Shown in pieces: positions 35,366 through 46,241 of a DNA stretch of 64,000 nt. Position 1 is the first letter of the stretch. Each line of letters starts with the position of its first letter. The notes beneath the pieces are model-generated. The model did not search any database. It had not been told where the DNA came from and was given only the letters and a program-made list of their open reading frames with translations. The stretch lies in assembly GCA_029168955.1 (NCBI GenBank), contig JAPDOI010000272.1, positions 620,001-684,000 on the forward strand, given 5' to 3'. The position numbers and the translations under genes are program-made. The stretch comes from Aplectana chamaeleonis (taxonomy: Eukaryota; Nematoda; Chromadorea; Rhabditida; Cosmocercidae).

Positions 35366-35850
35366 TTAAAGGCACAGTTTAGGCTCAGGGACAAAATCAG
35401 AGATTTCCCCATAAATGAGAAGAAGACCCACCCTACATAGCACTTGCCAAGTGCGAGTTCTCAATTCCTCCGAATAAGCGAGATATAGGAGGAAGCCACC
35501 CTGGGGCGCCCACATCCGGAAGCCACTTTGGCACGCCCCTTTCACGATCTTTCGAGCTCAACAGTGGCGAGATGAGCGATGGTTTCCGTTCAATAATCTC
35601 GTTCCTCCCTTTATTCTTAGCCTCTCTCTTTTTTTAGGTCGGCTCGCATACATCGGTTGCAAATGACGGAAGTCACACGCCTCGAACAACTCGTCCACCA
35701 TATTTCCGCAGCTCAAATTTCGAGGGGCCATAACTCCATTCCCTGGGGGTCCTGTACGATTACAGAGACATCATTAAGATCAGCGTGGAACCGTTTTTAA
35801 GATAGGCAGAAAAGCAGAAAAACGTTTCTGAAGTTGGACTGTGCCTTTAA
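35366..35850. mobile_element. TTAA-flanked MITE, group T3, inverted
   Basis: Starts TTAA+AGGCACAGTTTAGGCT and ends GTTGGACTGTGCCT+TTAA. It is inverted relative to 34513-34995, with GGGGCGCCCACATCCGGAAG in the middle. The two copies are close relatives. Confidence 0.85.
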
Positions 35851-36637
35851 CAGCGCATACATTCGTAATAGAATAATCTGTTGGTCGCTACTAGTCGGTT
35901 ATAGATTAACGAAAAAGAAAGTACATTTCATGCCTGTAGGGATACATGTTCACAGTGGTTTTTGAGAATGTTCAGTTATGTTCGTCAGTTATGGTTTACT
36001 CTCCTCTAGCTCTCAGCAGGAAAACCGATCAATTCTCGAACTCACTTCTTGAGATCAGCACTTCTTAATTTGGAAATCGAAAGTCCCCGCTTTGCACGCT
36101 TGCTGCACTGGCGCCGAACGCCTATCCTCACCTAGTCAGAACTGCTAATCATAGCCTCTTATCGCTCCGATTTTAGGGCTTACGCGGTGTTTCTGGCGTC
36201 GATCACAATGTTTGCATTCGGCACGAGATCTTGACTGCAGGACACAATGAGGTTGTACGATTTCGCTGAATCTACTGGGGACAGCATGCCTGGTCCAAGT
36301 TGATACTATAAGCCCTCTTACTGACGAAATCGCAATTAACCAATGTCTGCACAGCTCCGATGGTAGCAGATTATGTTTCGTTAGAACAACTATTCCGTTC
36401 AATTTTGCAAACAAACATCCTTTCAAAGCACTGGACCGTCAACATACGCGCAATAGTCTCTGCTCTGGTCTAACCGTTTTCTGATTTGCAGCGAATCTGT
36501 TCAGAAAACGAGCATGTGTTCCAGTTTCGAGAATGTGTCCACCTCTTCCGAACTTGGAAATCCACATTCCAACACGGCGAGTTTTTCAAAAGTTCGCCTC
36601 GTTGCTGTAGTGCCTGAGAATGAACTCCGCCGATTTC
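35851..36637. other. No gene recognised
   Basis: Minus-strand frames near 36145-36426 and 36470-36637 have no domain and no supporting splice signals. Nothing else was identified. Confidence 0.4.
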
Positions 36638-36647
36638 GATGATGATT

Positions 36648-36734
<87 letters not shown>
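36638..36734. repeat. GAT/ATC trinucleotide microsatellite, about 32 units
   Basis: Nearly pure tandem GAT over about 97 bp with one early GATTAT interruption. It creates poly-Asp or poly-Met frames on the plus strand and poly-His, poly-Ser or poly-Ile frames on the minus strand, which are artefacts. Its purity suggests recent slippage and length polymorphism. Confidence 0.97.
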
Positions 36735-36735
<1 letters not shown>

Positions 36736-37087
36736 CTGTTCTGAATCGTCTCGCCTCCCAACCAGATCGTGCATGCATTGGCGTAGCGACAACGTTGTAC
36801 GGCGCTGCTGCGTTGGGCTGAAAAAGCAAGTAGACGATCGTAAATCACTAAAATCGCCTGCGAAAAGGTTTTTGCGGAATGCGTGGCCGATGTCACCACT
36901 TTCCTGATACAACTCGCGGAACACCACGATCCAACGTAGATTTCGCTTCTGTAGAGAACGCAACAACAGAAGGAGAAGGGGGGACTATGTATGCCTAATC
37001 TCATTGCCATCAGAATCTACGTAACAAGGGACCACAAAAATAAATAAAAAATTAACACAAATTGGATTCCCAAATACCGGTCTCCTT

Positions 37088-37250
37088 ACACCCTATTCAT
37101 ACTTTTGCGATAGCGGCGAATGCCGCGGATTATCAGTAGAAAAAAGTGAGAAATTAAATGTCTGATACCGTTATCAGACAACTGATCTCTCATTTTCCTC
37201 CTGATAATCGCGGCATCTGCCGCTATCGCAAAAGTACGAATATGGTGTTA
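37088..37250. mobile_element. Hairpin MITE, PIF/Harbinger-like
   Basis: The termini are complementary: CACCCTATTCATACTTTTGC with GATAGCGGC on the left, and on the right, read in complement, CACCATATTCGTACTTTTGC with GATAGCGGC. TTA lies on both sides, fitting a TWA duplication. The stem is about 50 bp and extends to GATTATCAG on each side. No coding capacity. Confidence 0.72.
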
Positions 37251-39080
37251 GGGTTATGAGGGCGACAGAAAGCAACCATTCTAAATGTTTAGGTTCCACT
37301 CAATGCACCGGTTTAGATAAAAAAAAATGCTTCAAAACGGCTAGAAAGTTTGCCTTACCGAATTTCGAAAATTGAAACATTTTCAGCCTAAACAAATTCT
37401 ACATGGATTATTTGGAGCTCCGAATACAAATATCAGGCCGATACAAATGTACAAAACGGTTCACAGTTTTTCAAATCGTTACCATAGGTTACTTATTTAC
37501 GATTTTTTGAGCCAACTCTGTGAAATATGTAGTACCAAGATTAGCAGCCTAAGGAAAAAAACAACTGATCAGCGTGAACGGACCTCTATTCCTTTTCAAC
37601 TAAGAGCGTCCCAAGTAAGTGTGTACTGTAACCGTACCGCAACGTATCGTATTTTTTCGGAAAAATGGAAACCTAAACCTTTCATTCTTGTTCAGCTCCC
37701 CAAGTAACCACCCTAGACAAAGTTCGAGCTAAGATGCTCTAATTTCCGAAATCTGGAAAAGTGGCCTTCCTGAGGGTTTTCAATCTACCAAGTGAATTTT
37801 TATAACATAAATTTGCTTCCTCTCTTCTCCCACACAGCCCTCAATACCTTCCCAGTTCGAGCTCCTAGTTCGAGCTCAGGGTGGTCCCTAGTACAAGCAG
37901 ATTAATTTGAAAAATAATATTGATCTAACTACGCCCATTTTACACGGGAAGTTATTAGCGAAAGCACTAATACTTTGTAATAGGCAAAGCTAATAGGAAA
38001 TATAGTTCAGTGTCAAATTGGTGCTCGCAAGAGACACTCCTTTTACCCACATCATCCGGAAGACTACACAATTTTTCATTTTTGTTACTCCGCTTACCCG
38101 CTAAAGTGATCTGATCAGTTCCCTAGTATCAAGTTCGCCGAAGTGAATGAAGTTTTCGTATTCTATTCAGTCAAAGCACCAAACCACTTGCATTTTCATG
38201 CTTGAACCTCTTAGAACCGGGAAGCACCCTCCCCATATAGTAATTGACTTTTTACTCAGTGTGTCATGTCGCATTTCACTCTCCATATTCCTCATTTCAC
38301 CCTAGAAGCGGCCGAAAACGGTAGTAAAACGGGCGCGAACCTCCCGTCAGTTTAATCGGAACGTTAAGGTATCTCGCAAGCGGAAGATCACTCATAGCAT
38401 CTCGAATTGTCGTCGTACAAGTACCTCGCCGTTCGCGAAGTATCTTCAACGGTTGTCGTTAGATACGGTTCTCTCCCTGTTCGAAAGCAAATGGTTAGCT
38501 CGCTGTGAACTACAGCCAGAAACGGGTTTCATTGCGCTAGACTTGGGGCGACAACATCACGGAACACAAGAGATTCGTGGCGCCGCCGCCGCATCCGACA
38601 CCGCGCCATTCGCCGCCGCTTTCATGATATTCTTTGAAGATTAGACTTCTCCCTACTATTCGCCAGAGGGATTCGGGCGAATCTGCTCTGAATTCGAATC
38701 GATTGAAGTCCTGCTATTCTTCCCAGTCATTTATCTTGGTCACAGATTCATTCGTTTTCTTCATAGCTTTTGCTTTTTTCACCAACTCTCGCCCGGAACC
38801 ATAAAACCTAGGTTTGACGACCATCATCCGGCTACATATGAAAAAATATACAGAGCAGCAGAATGAGGAAGACTGGCTTCAGCGTGATCAATATGAAGAA
38901 TTTGGATGGCGTATACATTTTCTATCATAGCACGGTTCTTGTCAGAAATTTCGCTAGTTTCAGCACTACCAGTTTTATGTTTCCCTCATGGCCAATAATT
39001 ACTTGCTAATTTGTTTGTTATGGTCATGAATGTTTTTATTTCGGCTACAATAAATAAAATAAAAATAAACGAGGTACGGT
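37251..39080. other. No confident gene
   Basis: A degenerate repeat monomer lies near 37400 (GGAGCTCCGAATACAAAT). A plus-strand frame at 38453-38644 (63 codons, alanine-rich end) has no domain and follows a CG-rich stretch. AATAAA strings near 39048-39070 could be a polyadenylation region, but there is no frame to go with it. Confidence 0.35.
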
Positions 39081-39587
39081 CGACACGGATCGCGGTGTTG
39101 ATCGTGGTTTCCTCTTATCGACGCAAACTCGGTGCACGTAGGAAATGTTAAGCGGTAGTCGTTAGGTGACGAAGCCGAAAAAAAAGGCTGAGGAAAAGTG
39201 GAGGAGCGAAGGACTGCAATTGGCGATCTCGCGGTCACATAGGTTAGAGACAGTCTCTGCGTCTCTGACCATTGTCTCTTCTCCTGCTGTTTGTAGCCTT
39301 CGTGACTGCCAATCACTGTCCTTCTTTCCGTCCGGTTTTCCCCCGCCGTTCCCAACGACCAACGCTCTACCAACGTGTCGCACTGATACGTTGCATTCCT
39401 TATTGTGCGTTGGCGCGAACTCGGTGCACGAGTTTATAATGTAGTATGCACCAACGCACACTAAGGAACGCAAAGTATCAGTGGGACCAGTGCCGACTGG
39501 GTTTTATGTGCAACGAGCTGGCGCCCGCTTGTTGTTCACCGGCAAAAGAGAATCACAACCGAAACTGCGATTCGTGTCGGCTATAGA
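39081..39587. mobile_element. Foldback element with an inner perfect hairpin
   Basis: The outer ends pair imperfectly: left TCGACACGGATCGCGG then GTGGTTTCCTC, and right, in complement, CCGACACGAATCGCAG then TGTGATTCTC. An inner hairpin at about 39380-39482 has arms CACTGATACGTTGC with TGTGCGTTGG, and the complement of CCAACGCACACTAAGG and GCAAAGTATCAGTG. Parts of a second copy are at 1-430. The superfamily is unknown. Confidence 0.6.
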
Positions 39588-40189
39588 TCCTTTTCACGAA
39601 GAGTAAAGGCCAATCTTATATAACTCATGAAAAAGGCAAATTTTTGATCTCTATGGGATTTTCTAGGAAACTCACTAATCATTGGGAAGAGTGTGATTTC
39701 TAATTTGTGCCAAGTCTCGTAAAAGTTGAAGGGAGAAAATGTAGGATTCCCTCAGCGCTTGATATAGTGTGATACTCTTCGCGCTCTCGGAAATCGAATT
39801 TTCGCAAATGTTTCGCATCGCGCTGAAACCCCTGCGGCTGCACTGGAGGGTCACCAGGGCTAGGTGTACATAGTAGAGAACACGTCTCGTCCGTCTGATT
39901 TGTCCCGAACGCTACAGCTCAATCGATGATTCGACGATGATGGTGCTTCCTCTCATTCCACTTCGATTCTGGTCATCCTATGCCTCTGCTGCTGTCAAAT
40001 TCATAAAACACCATCATTCCGGCTGTTTATTGTAATAGCTCCATCAATTTCACGCAGCAAAAAGCGTTTCGCGAGAATGCAGCCGCCAACGCTCTTGTCC
40101 TTACCACTGACACACTCCCCTCTAACTTCTAGAAGCACAAATATGGTTCTTGTCGAGCACATAATCATTTTCCTGAAGGTGCAAAGGTA

Positions 40190-40692
40190 CAGTTCACCGC
40201 AATATTAAAAGGACATGGTGCGGTTGCGGTCAAACACTAAAACCACGGCGGAAGACGCCAGATTTCATTATCGATCAACAGCACAGCTGATTTTCTGGGT
40301 GAGTTACGGTTTTTCCCTTTTTTTCTTGTTTGCTTCGACATTATTTTTGTTTCTGACTCTTATAATATTAAAAATAGGGGCTTCTCCTAGTGTGGGAGAG
40401 GACTTTGCGGTTTTTTTTTCGATTTCAAAACAGAATTTTGAGAAAAGTCACTTCGAAGCCCAAACAAACGGCTAATTTACCTCACGCCTTGAGAGTAGCC
40501 CCTATTCGCAATATATAAACAGTCAGAAACAAAAATAATGCCGAAACAAACATGAAAAAAAAGAAAAACCGATACTCCCCCCCCCACAGAATCAGTTGTG
40601 CTGTCGATCGATAATGTAATCTGGCGTCTTCCAACGTAGTTTTAGTGTGTGACCGCAACCGCACCATGTCCTTTTTACATTTCGGTAAACTG
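40190..40692. mobile_element. Foldback MITE with about 190-bp arms, Tc1/mariner-like
   Basis: TA lies outside each end (40188-40189 and 40693-40694). The ends start CAGTTCACCG and, in complement, CAGTTTACCG, followed by AAAAGGACATGGTGCGG and GTTGCGGTCA on both arms. The arms continue to pair through AAGACGCCAGATT and ATTATTTTTGTTTCTGACT for about 190 bp. A TA duplication with a CAGT terminus is typical of Tc1/mariner. The two arm frames (40215-40475 plus and 40482-40667 minus) encode similar peptides simply because they are inverted copies. Confidence 0.83.
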
Positions 40693-40756
40693 TAGCCACA
40701 GTCAGGCTATCTAGCAGTTTTCGCACATCCTCTCTACAACCCTTCTCCCACTCTAC

Positions 40757-41303
40757 TTGAAGGTACTGTTCACGATGAAAAAGTTGCCCGTTTTTGTCAA
40801 AAAACGTAAGGCTTGGGTCCCTCTAATAAGAGTAAGAACGGAGATACGTCAAAAAACGGCCAGTAAGTGGGAGAGATTTCGTGGATCGGCCAAAACAATG
40901 GATCACCCCGCTCACGTCTAATAACAGTTGTCCTGCGTTGGTTTCACCAGAGGAACTGTTGGCGAATTTTGGAATATTCTTTGTCGCGAAAGATTCTAAT
41001 ATCCAACCATGTTCGTTAGCCCATCCTATTCTTGAAGAGTTCTCGGTACAAGAAACCAGAAACAAATTCACTTGCCGAAAAACTTTGAAGCGCAAAACCA
41101 TTTCCGACGTTGGGTTTGACGCCTTGTCTGCAGTCTCCCGAATCACACCAAACGGAATATTTTAGAGGTACCTTTAAACAGTTTTTCTCCGATATTTGGG
41201 AGTTCTGTGGGGGCTTTTTCCTGTTCACCTCTATTCCATGGACTTGCCTACACAAAAACATCGAAAACTGGAATACGGCTTTTTACCGTGAACACAGCAT
41301 TGG
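40757..41303. mobile_element. TTAA-type MITE, group T7
   Basis: The left end TTGA+AGGTACTGTTCACGAT and right end ACCGTGAACACAGCAT+TGGA are decayed. The interior matches 23166-23723, including GGATCACCCCGC and TAATAACAGTTGTCCT. Confidence 0.78.
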
Positions 41304-43089
41304 AATTACACGGACCATACTTGGTATGGTTGACTAAATCCAACTGGGGATTACCTTTATTACAAACTGGAGTTTTGAGAAACGGTCTTCTGAGGGCTGA
41401 GGAGATAAAAAGAGAGTACATAAATTTTTCAATTTCACTCAATGCACCTGGGTAGATCAAAAAAGGCCAAAACACTGGGTAAGGTAGGTAGAACGCGACT
41501 CAAGGAAGAGTAACTCAACTCAGACCTCTGAAAAACTGGAAATGGATCTTATATTCTTGTTCAGCGCCCCAAATTACTCCTTCAGTGAGTTTTGTGTGGA
41601 AAAAATTCCGACCTCTGATGTCCCGAAAATGGAACTGAGCTTAACATTAGGCTCTGAAGGTTGAAAAGTTCTTCTACGCTCCTACTTCGCTTTAGGGGGC
41701 TATTTGGGGGATCATCGATTTTGCTTTTTGGAACGATTACGTTAGATAACGGTAGGTAAGATACCATTTAGAGCACAGTAACCTACCGTAATCTTTTGAA
41801 AAACTGAAAGCGTTCCTTAAATTCGTGTTGAGCACCCCGAATAACCGAAGAACTGAAGAAAATTTTCCCTCATATTTTTGGAGTCTAAACAGGTGGTATC
41901 AGTATGTCTACACGCAATCACCTACGGTTGTGTGTACCGCACAACGACTTCGCAACTATGTTATCCGTTAGTAACGCTTCGTTGAAGGTATTGACTGAAA
42001 TATGATTCCAAATCAGTGGTTTGATTCTACACAAGGTTGGTAACGAAACGCTTGTCTGTAGTGTTCAAGCCATGCGGTAACGTACATATATAGTTCGACC
42101 CATTTCATTTTGTAATTCGGTGAGGCCATTTCTGTTCATGAAAATTATTTTTAGTGTACAAAGTATTGATCAAGGAACAACTCAGATATTTGTGGGGAAG
42201 TTCCCGAGGACAATAGACCTGAGTTTGTCGTTATCACTCGGTCGAGGGAACAGGAGCGAGACTTCTCCCCGGAAGGGGACGTCTCGCCCCTCTCCCCTCG
42301 AATTATACACAGCGAATGACGTTCGAAACAGTCGACTCGGGGATAGAACAAGGGAAGTTCGCTTCACGGCTGTTCCCATGGCCTACCCCCGAGCATGATG
42401 AATGAGAAAACAAAGCCGCAGCGTATACGGTGATGCAAGCTGGCTAGCCTCGAGGTGGTCTTGCACTCTGCAAGTTGAGGGGGCAGACTTGCCACTCAAG
42501 GACAGTGTAAGTTATCCCTGTGCGGATTTCAGGGAATACGCATCTCTGTAACCTGTGGTCAGAGATGAATTTTTTCGGCCCTATTCCAGTTTTCCAAGAA
42601 CAGGAAACTGTTGAAAACATCGAGTTTTGCTAGCTGATTCTTGATCAATCAATGAACATTGGGTGGGTGATGGATGCGAGAGCATGGAGAAGACCGGCGA
42701 TCGGGAGAACAAGGGAAGACCTGATTCGATTCGGGGAAAGTTCCTTGTTTCGAGGGAAGTTCCGCTTTCGTTCTCGGGGACATCCCCACCAATGTCTGAG
42801 AAGTGCCCGAGGTCTACTGCCTAAACCTTTTTTCTGCGCCACATATAAATCTAAATATGCATTTCCTAAGGTGTTTCACCGATTAATTTTTCGATTTTTT
42901 AACGGTTTTTCTACAAAATGTGTCGGGAGAAGAGCAAAGCGGCTCCTTTGATATTTTGGTAGGTGTTTAAACCTGGGGATTTTCATTATCACTAATGTAT
43001 ATGCGAAAAGTTTTCCAATTATATGTTCAGGGTTTGGAACACAAGCGGATAGGCAAAAGTTCAACCGGAAATAGCTACTCGGCGGTTAC
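41304..43089. other. No gene; repeat monomers and CG-rich blocks
   Basis: Monomers of the dispersed repeat appear near 41560-41590 (GTTCAGCGCCCCAAATTAC) and 41820-41845 (CGTGTTGAGCACCCCGAA). Two blocks near 42190-42370 and 42700-42800 share GGAAAGTTCC/GGGAAGTTC-type motifs. Frames on both strands overlap and no domain is recognised. Confidence 0.4.
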
Positions 43090-43180
43090 CTTAAATGCTG
43101 TTCACTATTCCATTGCTTCGCAGTCCCTCGCGTTAGCCGCTGAGCCATCGTGTAATGGCCCCGGCTAACTTATTCCAATG
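43090..43180 (-). repeat. Truncated tRNA-like sequence beside a MITE end
   Basis: On the minus strand ATGGCTCAGCGGCTAACG resembles a tRNA D-arm with box A, followed by a GAGGGACTGC anticodon-like arm. The expected box B is replaced by TGGAATAGTGAACAGCAT+TTAA, which looks like a terminus of the AGGCA/TTAA MITE family. It is probably a tRNA or SINE cut by a MITE end. Confidence 0.4.
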
Positions 43181-43529
43181 ACCGGTGGTTTGCAAGCAAT
43201 GAGCATTGTTCAAAGGATCAGTAAACAAGCCATGATTTTGGAACCTGGCTAGATTTGGTCTTCGAACTTTTTGGAGAGCCTTCGCAGATAATTTCAAAGC
43301 CACTGTATGTGTAGGTCACATTGGTTCTATATCATCCCAATCCAGTGTTCTGGTTTCTCTCCTTTTTTTGGTCATTTTTGATCTACCCATCCGCATTGAA
43401 TGAAATTTCAACACTTCAAAATGGTTTTTTTGTCGCCTCCCCCCCTCAACCCTCAGCAGGCCACTTTCCGACATTGCCGTTTGAGTTTAGGGTGATCCCT
43501 TGTAAGTACTGATAGGTTTTTCTGTATAT

Positions 43530-43766
43530 TTGAAACTATCGTGCAGGTTTTCCATACAGATAATTGATCAACTAGCAAGCTTGACAGACACAACCCTTTC
43601 GCACCAAACACGAATTTCCCTTCGTACATTTCGAATGCCAGCTCTCTTTTCACTCTTCCTCTTTGTGGCAACTATTGCTGCATATCTGCTAAAAGGCTTG
43701 TTTCAAACCTTTGTAGATGTTCTTCCAAAGTACAACGTCAAAAGGCACCGCCAGTGTCCCTCCTAA
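43530..43766 (+). CDS. Small hydrophobic open frame, doubtful
   Basis: A 78-codon frame contains, from an internal ATG at 43635, ALFSLFLFVATIAAYLL and a short basic, hydrophilic tail. This would be a small signal-anchor type peptide if it were real. There is no matching copy, no recognised family and no clear splice signal. T-rich sequence often gives such frames by chance, so confidence is low. Confidence 0.15.
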   Translation: MKLSCRFSIQIIDQLASLTDTTLSHQTRISLRTFRMPALFSLFLFVATIAAYLLKGLFQTFVDVLPKYNVKRHRQCPS

Positions 43767-44194
43767 GCCAGCACTTCACTCACAAATGCCATTCATATCG
43801 TTTTTTTTTTTGAACATAACAGTCACTGTGGAAGGGTTCATTGTTACTTTCTTTCTAAGATGAAGAAGTTTGGAGCCACATTTCATCAGTCAAAAAAACC
43901 TTTGAAAAGAGGGATTCACTTGAAAAGAAGACGAAGTTGGAGTCATATGATCACCTACGCGTGGCACATGTCACTTTGCGCGATTGTAACAATTTACCTG
44001 GAACATTCCACTAGAGACGCTCTTTTTCCCGATCGTCATACGATTTGTCTCCGATGACATTACGACCGAGCGATCGCGTTCACTGTGTATTTGCCCTCTC
44101 GGACAATTTTAAGCACCGCCCACTGCTTGGGAAAGCGTGCGATTACGCAAAATCGATGTTCGTCATGGGCACACGATTTGTTAGGCGCTCACGC

Positions 44195-44245
44195 GCATGC
44201 CCTCTCGCGCGTACTCGCGCGCTCACACCCGCTCGCTCCCGCGCG
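44195..44245. repeat. CG/CTCGCG low-complexity tract
   Basis: Repeated CTCGCGCG and GCTCACACCCGCTCG units give a short GC-rich low-complexity stretch. Any frame across it is probably spurious. Confidence 0.6.
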
Positions 44246-44541
44246 CCTGCGACAGCTCCAAGAAGGAAGCAGCACGTTTCAAGCCTACTGCTAAATCCCT
44301 AAAGTAAGATACAGTAAGCCTGTTGTAAAACTGTTGCCCTCATCTCCCAGAATCCCACCACGGAATAAGAAGACCATGGGAAATAACCAATCGTTGTGCT
44401 GATTCAAGAAATTGATCACCCGATTAAACGTTGTCAGTTGAATCAACACGAGGTAGGAAGTGTTTGTCAGTGTTAAGTCCCGGATTCGAGCTACTCCAGC
44501 TTGCCGGCGCAGAGCAGGAGTCGCGGCAATATTTCTCAGAG

Positions 44542-45265
44542 TCAACTCCTGCCGGCGCCAAGCCGATGGAGTGGCGGAGCAGTAGCGGGGGAGATGCGGG
44601 GCAGAACTGCGGACGATTCTTCATTGCCCAAGGTCGCGGAAGAGTCCTGGAGGAGTCGCGGTAGAGTTTTGGAAGCTTGACTCATGGAGAAGTCGGTCGC
44701 GAAGGAGTCACGGCAAAGTCGCGGAAGGGTACGGGGTCGCGGGGAGTCGCCGTGTAGTAGCGGAAGGATAGCGGCAACATTTCTCAGAGATGGAGCGTTC
44801 AGAGGCGCACAACAGCTGGAACGCGCGCTCTGGCGACGTATGGACACTGCCTGAGGCAGAAAAGCTCGTTACAGCACAAGATTTTGTAGGTCAGTACTCA
44901 CCCTGGGCCTGTCATGGGAGTGATCTTCAAGAACTTTAGACAGGAAAAGCACTAGCTGCTGTCTGGCAACAACACTAACACCAAACAACAGTGATCTCCG
45001 CAGCGTTGTGCAATTCCTTGTTCTCTTGTAGTAACACCGGTAGGACCGACGGCGCTGAAAATCTGACAGAGCTGATTGAGGAAGTGTGACGAGCAGATTA
45101 CGATGAGCAGAGGACTCGTCGGGCGAATTGGGGGACAAGTCGAATTCTTCTGTGAAACAGCCTAGAGCCATAGAAACGGCGGTCTCATCGTTCGTACCTT
45201 CGTCCTTCCCTTCATTGGTATCACTAACATGTTCAGGCGAATCTTGGTCTCGAGCCGCCTAAATT
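44542..45265 (-). CDS. Candidate two-exon gene of unknown function
   Basis: Minus strand. An upstream frame from about 45265, just after TTTAG (a possible 3' splice site), reads through an acidic stretch (DTNEGKDEGTNDET, then FDLSPNSPDESSAHR). It then reaches an arginine-rich part (FQRRRSYRCYYKRTR) and a hydrophobic one (GVSVVARQQLVLFLSKVL). It ends at AGG|GTGAGT near 44907, a good 5' splice site. TTTTCTGCCTCAG follows about 45 nt later, and the phase is kept into a second block of about 105 codons that ends at a TGA at 44542. The second block is built on GGAGTCGCGG-type degenerate repeats, giving repeated LPRL and DSSAT segments. No domain is recognised. A nearby upstream exon may exist, since the frame has no convincing start. 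The short intron fits nematodes. Confidence 0.35.
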
Positions 45266-45747
45266 CTGCGGGTCGGCTTCTGTTGCTGTCCGAGCCACCA
45301 CTGGTGCTGCCGAAGGTTCCTCCGGATCACTCGAACAACAACAGCAGTGGCGCTGAGATTGGAAGAGGCGAACTGTCAGGCGGCTCCGAATCTTGTTCGG
45401 TGTGGCTCGGAGCCGAGAATCGCCTGAGTGTCTAGACTACACGTGGGTTTTCTCCTTCGGCCTGGGTTGTTTTACACGTGTCTCACAAGGGCACCCTATC
45501 TTACCGAATTCCCACGCGGCATTCCAATGCCCGCTTTGGAAGTTGACCTGGAGTTACTTTCCAGAAGCAGAGCACAATTTTGACCGCTGAAAGGCTCTCC
45601 CCTCCCCTCCCACTTTCGCAGTTCCACCACAGACCGTGTTGAAGGCGATGGCCACTCTTGAGCCACATAGACAAGGGAGAGCCTTTCTCCGGGATTTGCT
45701 AGGAAATTCATCCAAAAACTAAGGTATATAAATCTACCTCGAGCGTC

Positions 45748-46241
45748 TTAAAGGCAGTGTCCACGATAAGAATCGTTTCTCTGCTTTTCTGCCTATCTTG
45801 AAGACGGTCCCATGCTGATTGCAATGATGTTTTTGGAATCGTACAAGACCTTCTAGGAACGGAGTTATGGTCCCTCAAAAATTGAGCTAAGGAAACATGG
45901 TGGACGAGTTGTCCGAGGCTTGTAACTTCCGTCTTTTGCAGCCGATGTATGCGAGCTGACCTGAGTAAGGAGAGAACTTGAGAGTGGAGGGAAGAACGGG
46001 GCTAATGACTGGAAATCATCGCTCATCTCACGATATCGAGCTTTCATTTGTTCCCGTCGGTGGGCGTGGAAAGTGCATCTGGGGGTGACGAGCTGATGGG
46101 TGTCCAACTTTGGGCCCGTCGGGGACCGTTCCAAACTCATTTTTCTCAGTTTTTTTCAACGTTTGGGTTGCGCTAGGCCCTGCAGCTGCCGATCTCCACC
46201 AAAAAAACCGACATGGTTTTTATCGTGGACACTGCCTTTAA
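45748..46241. mobile_element. TTAA-flanked MITE, group T4
   Basis: Starts TTAA+AGGCAGTGTCCACGAT and ends ATCGTGGACACTGCCT+TTAA, a perfect match over 16 bp. The first half is close to 30669-31149 (same orientation, GGTCCCATGCTGATT and GAGTTATGGTCCCTCAAAAA), while the second half diverges. Confidence 0.87.

Noticed and set aside
36501..37010. 169-codon minus-strand frame with poly-His, and other homopolymer frames
   Set aside because: They are created by the GAT/ATC microsatellite, which keeps every frame open; the flanks carry no domain or splice signals.
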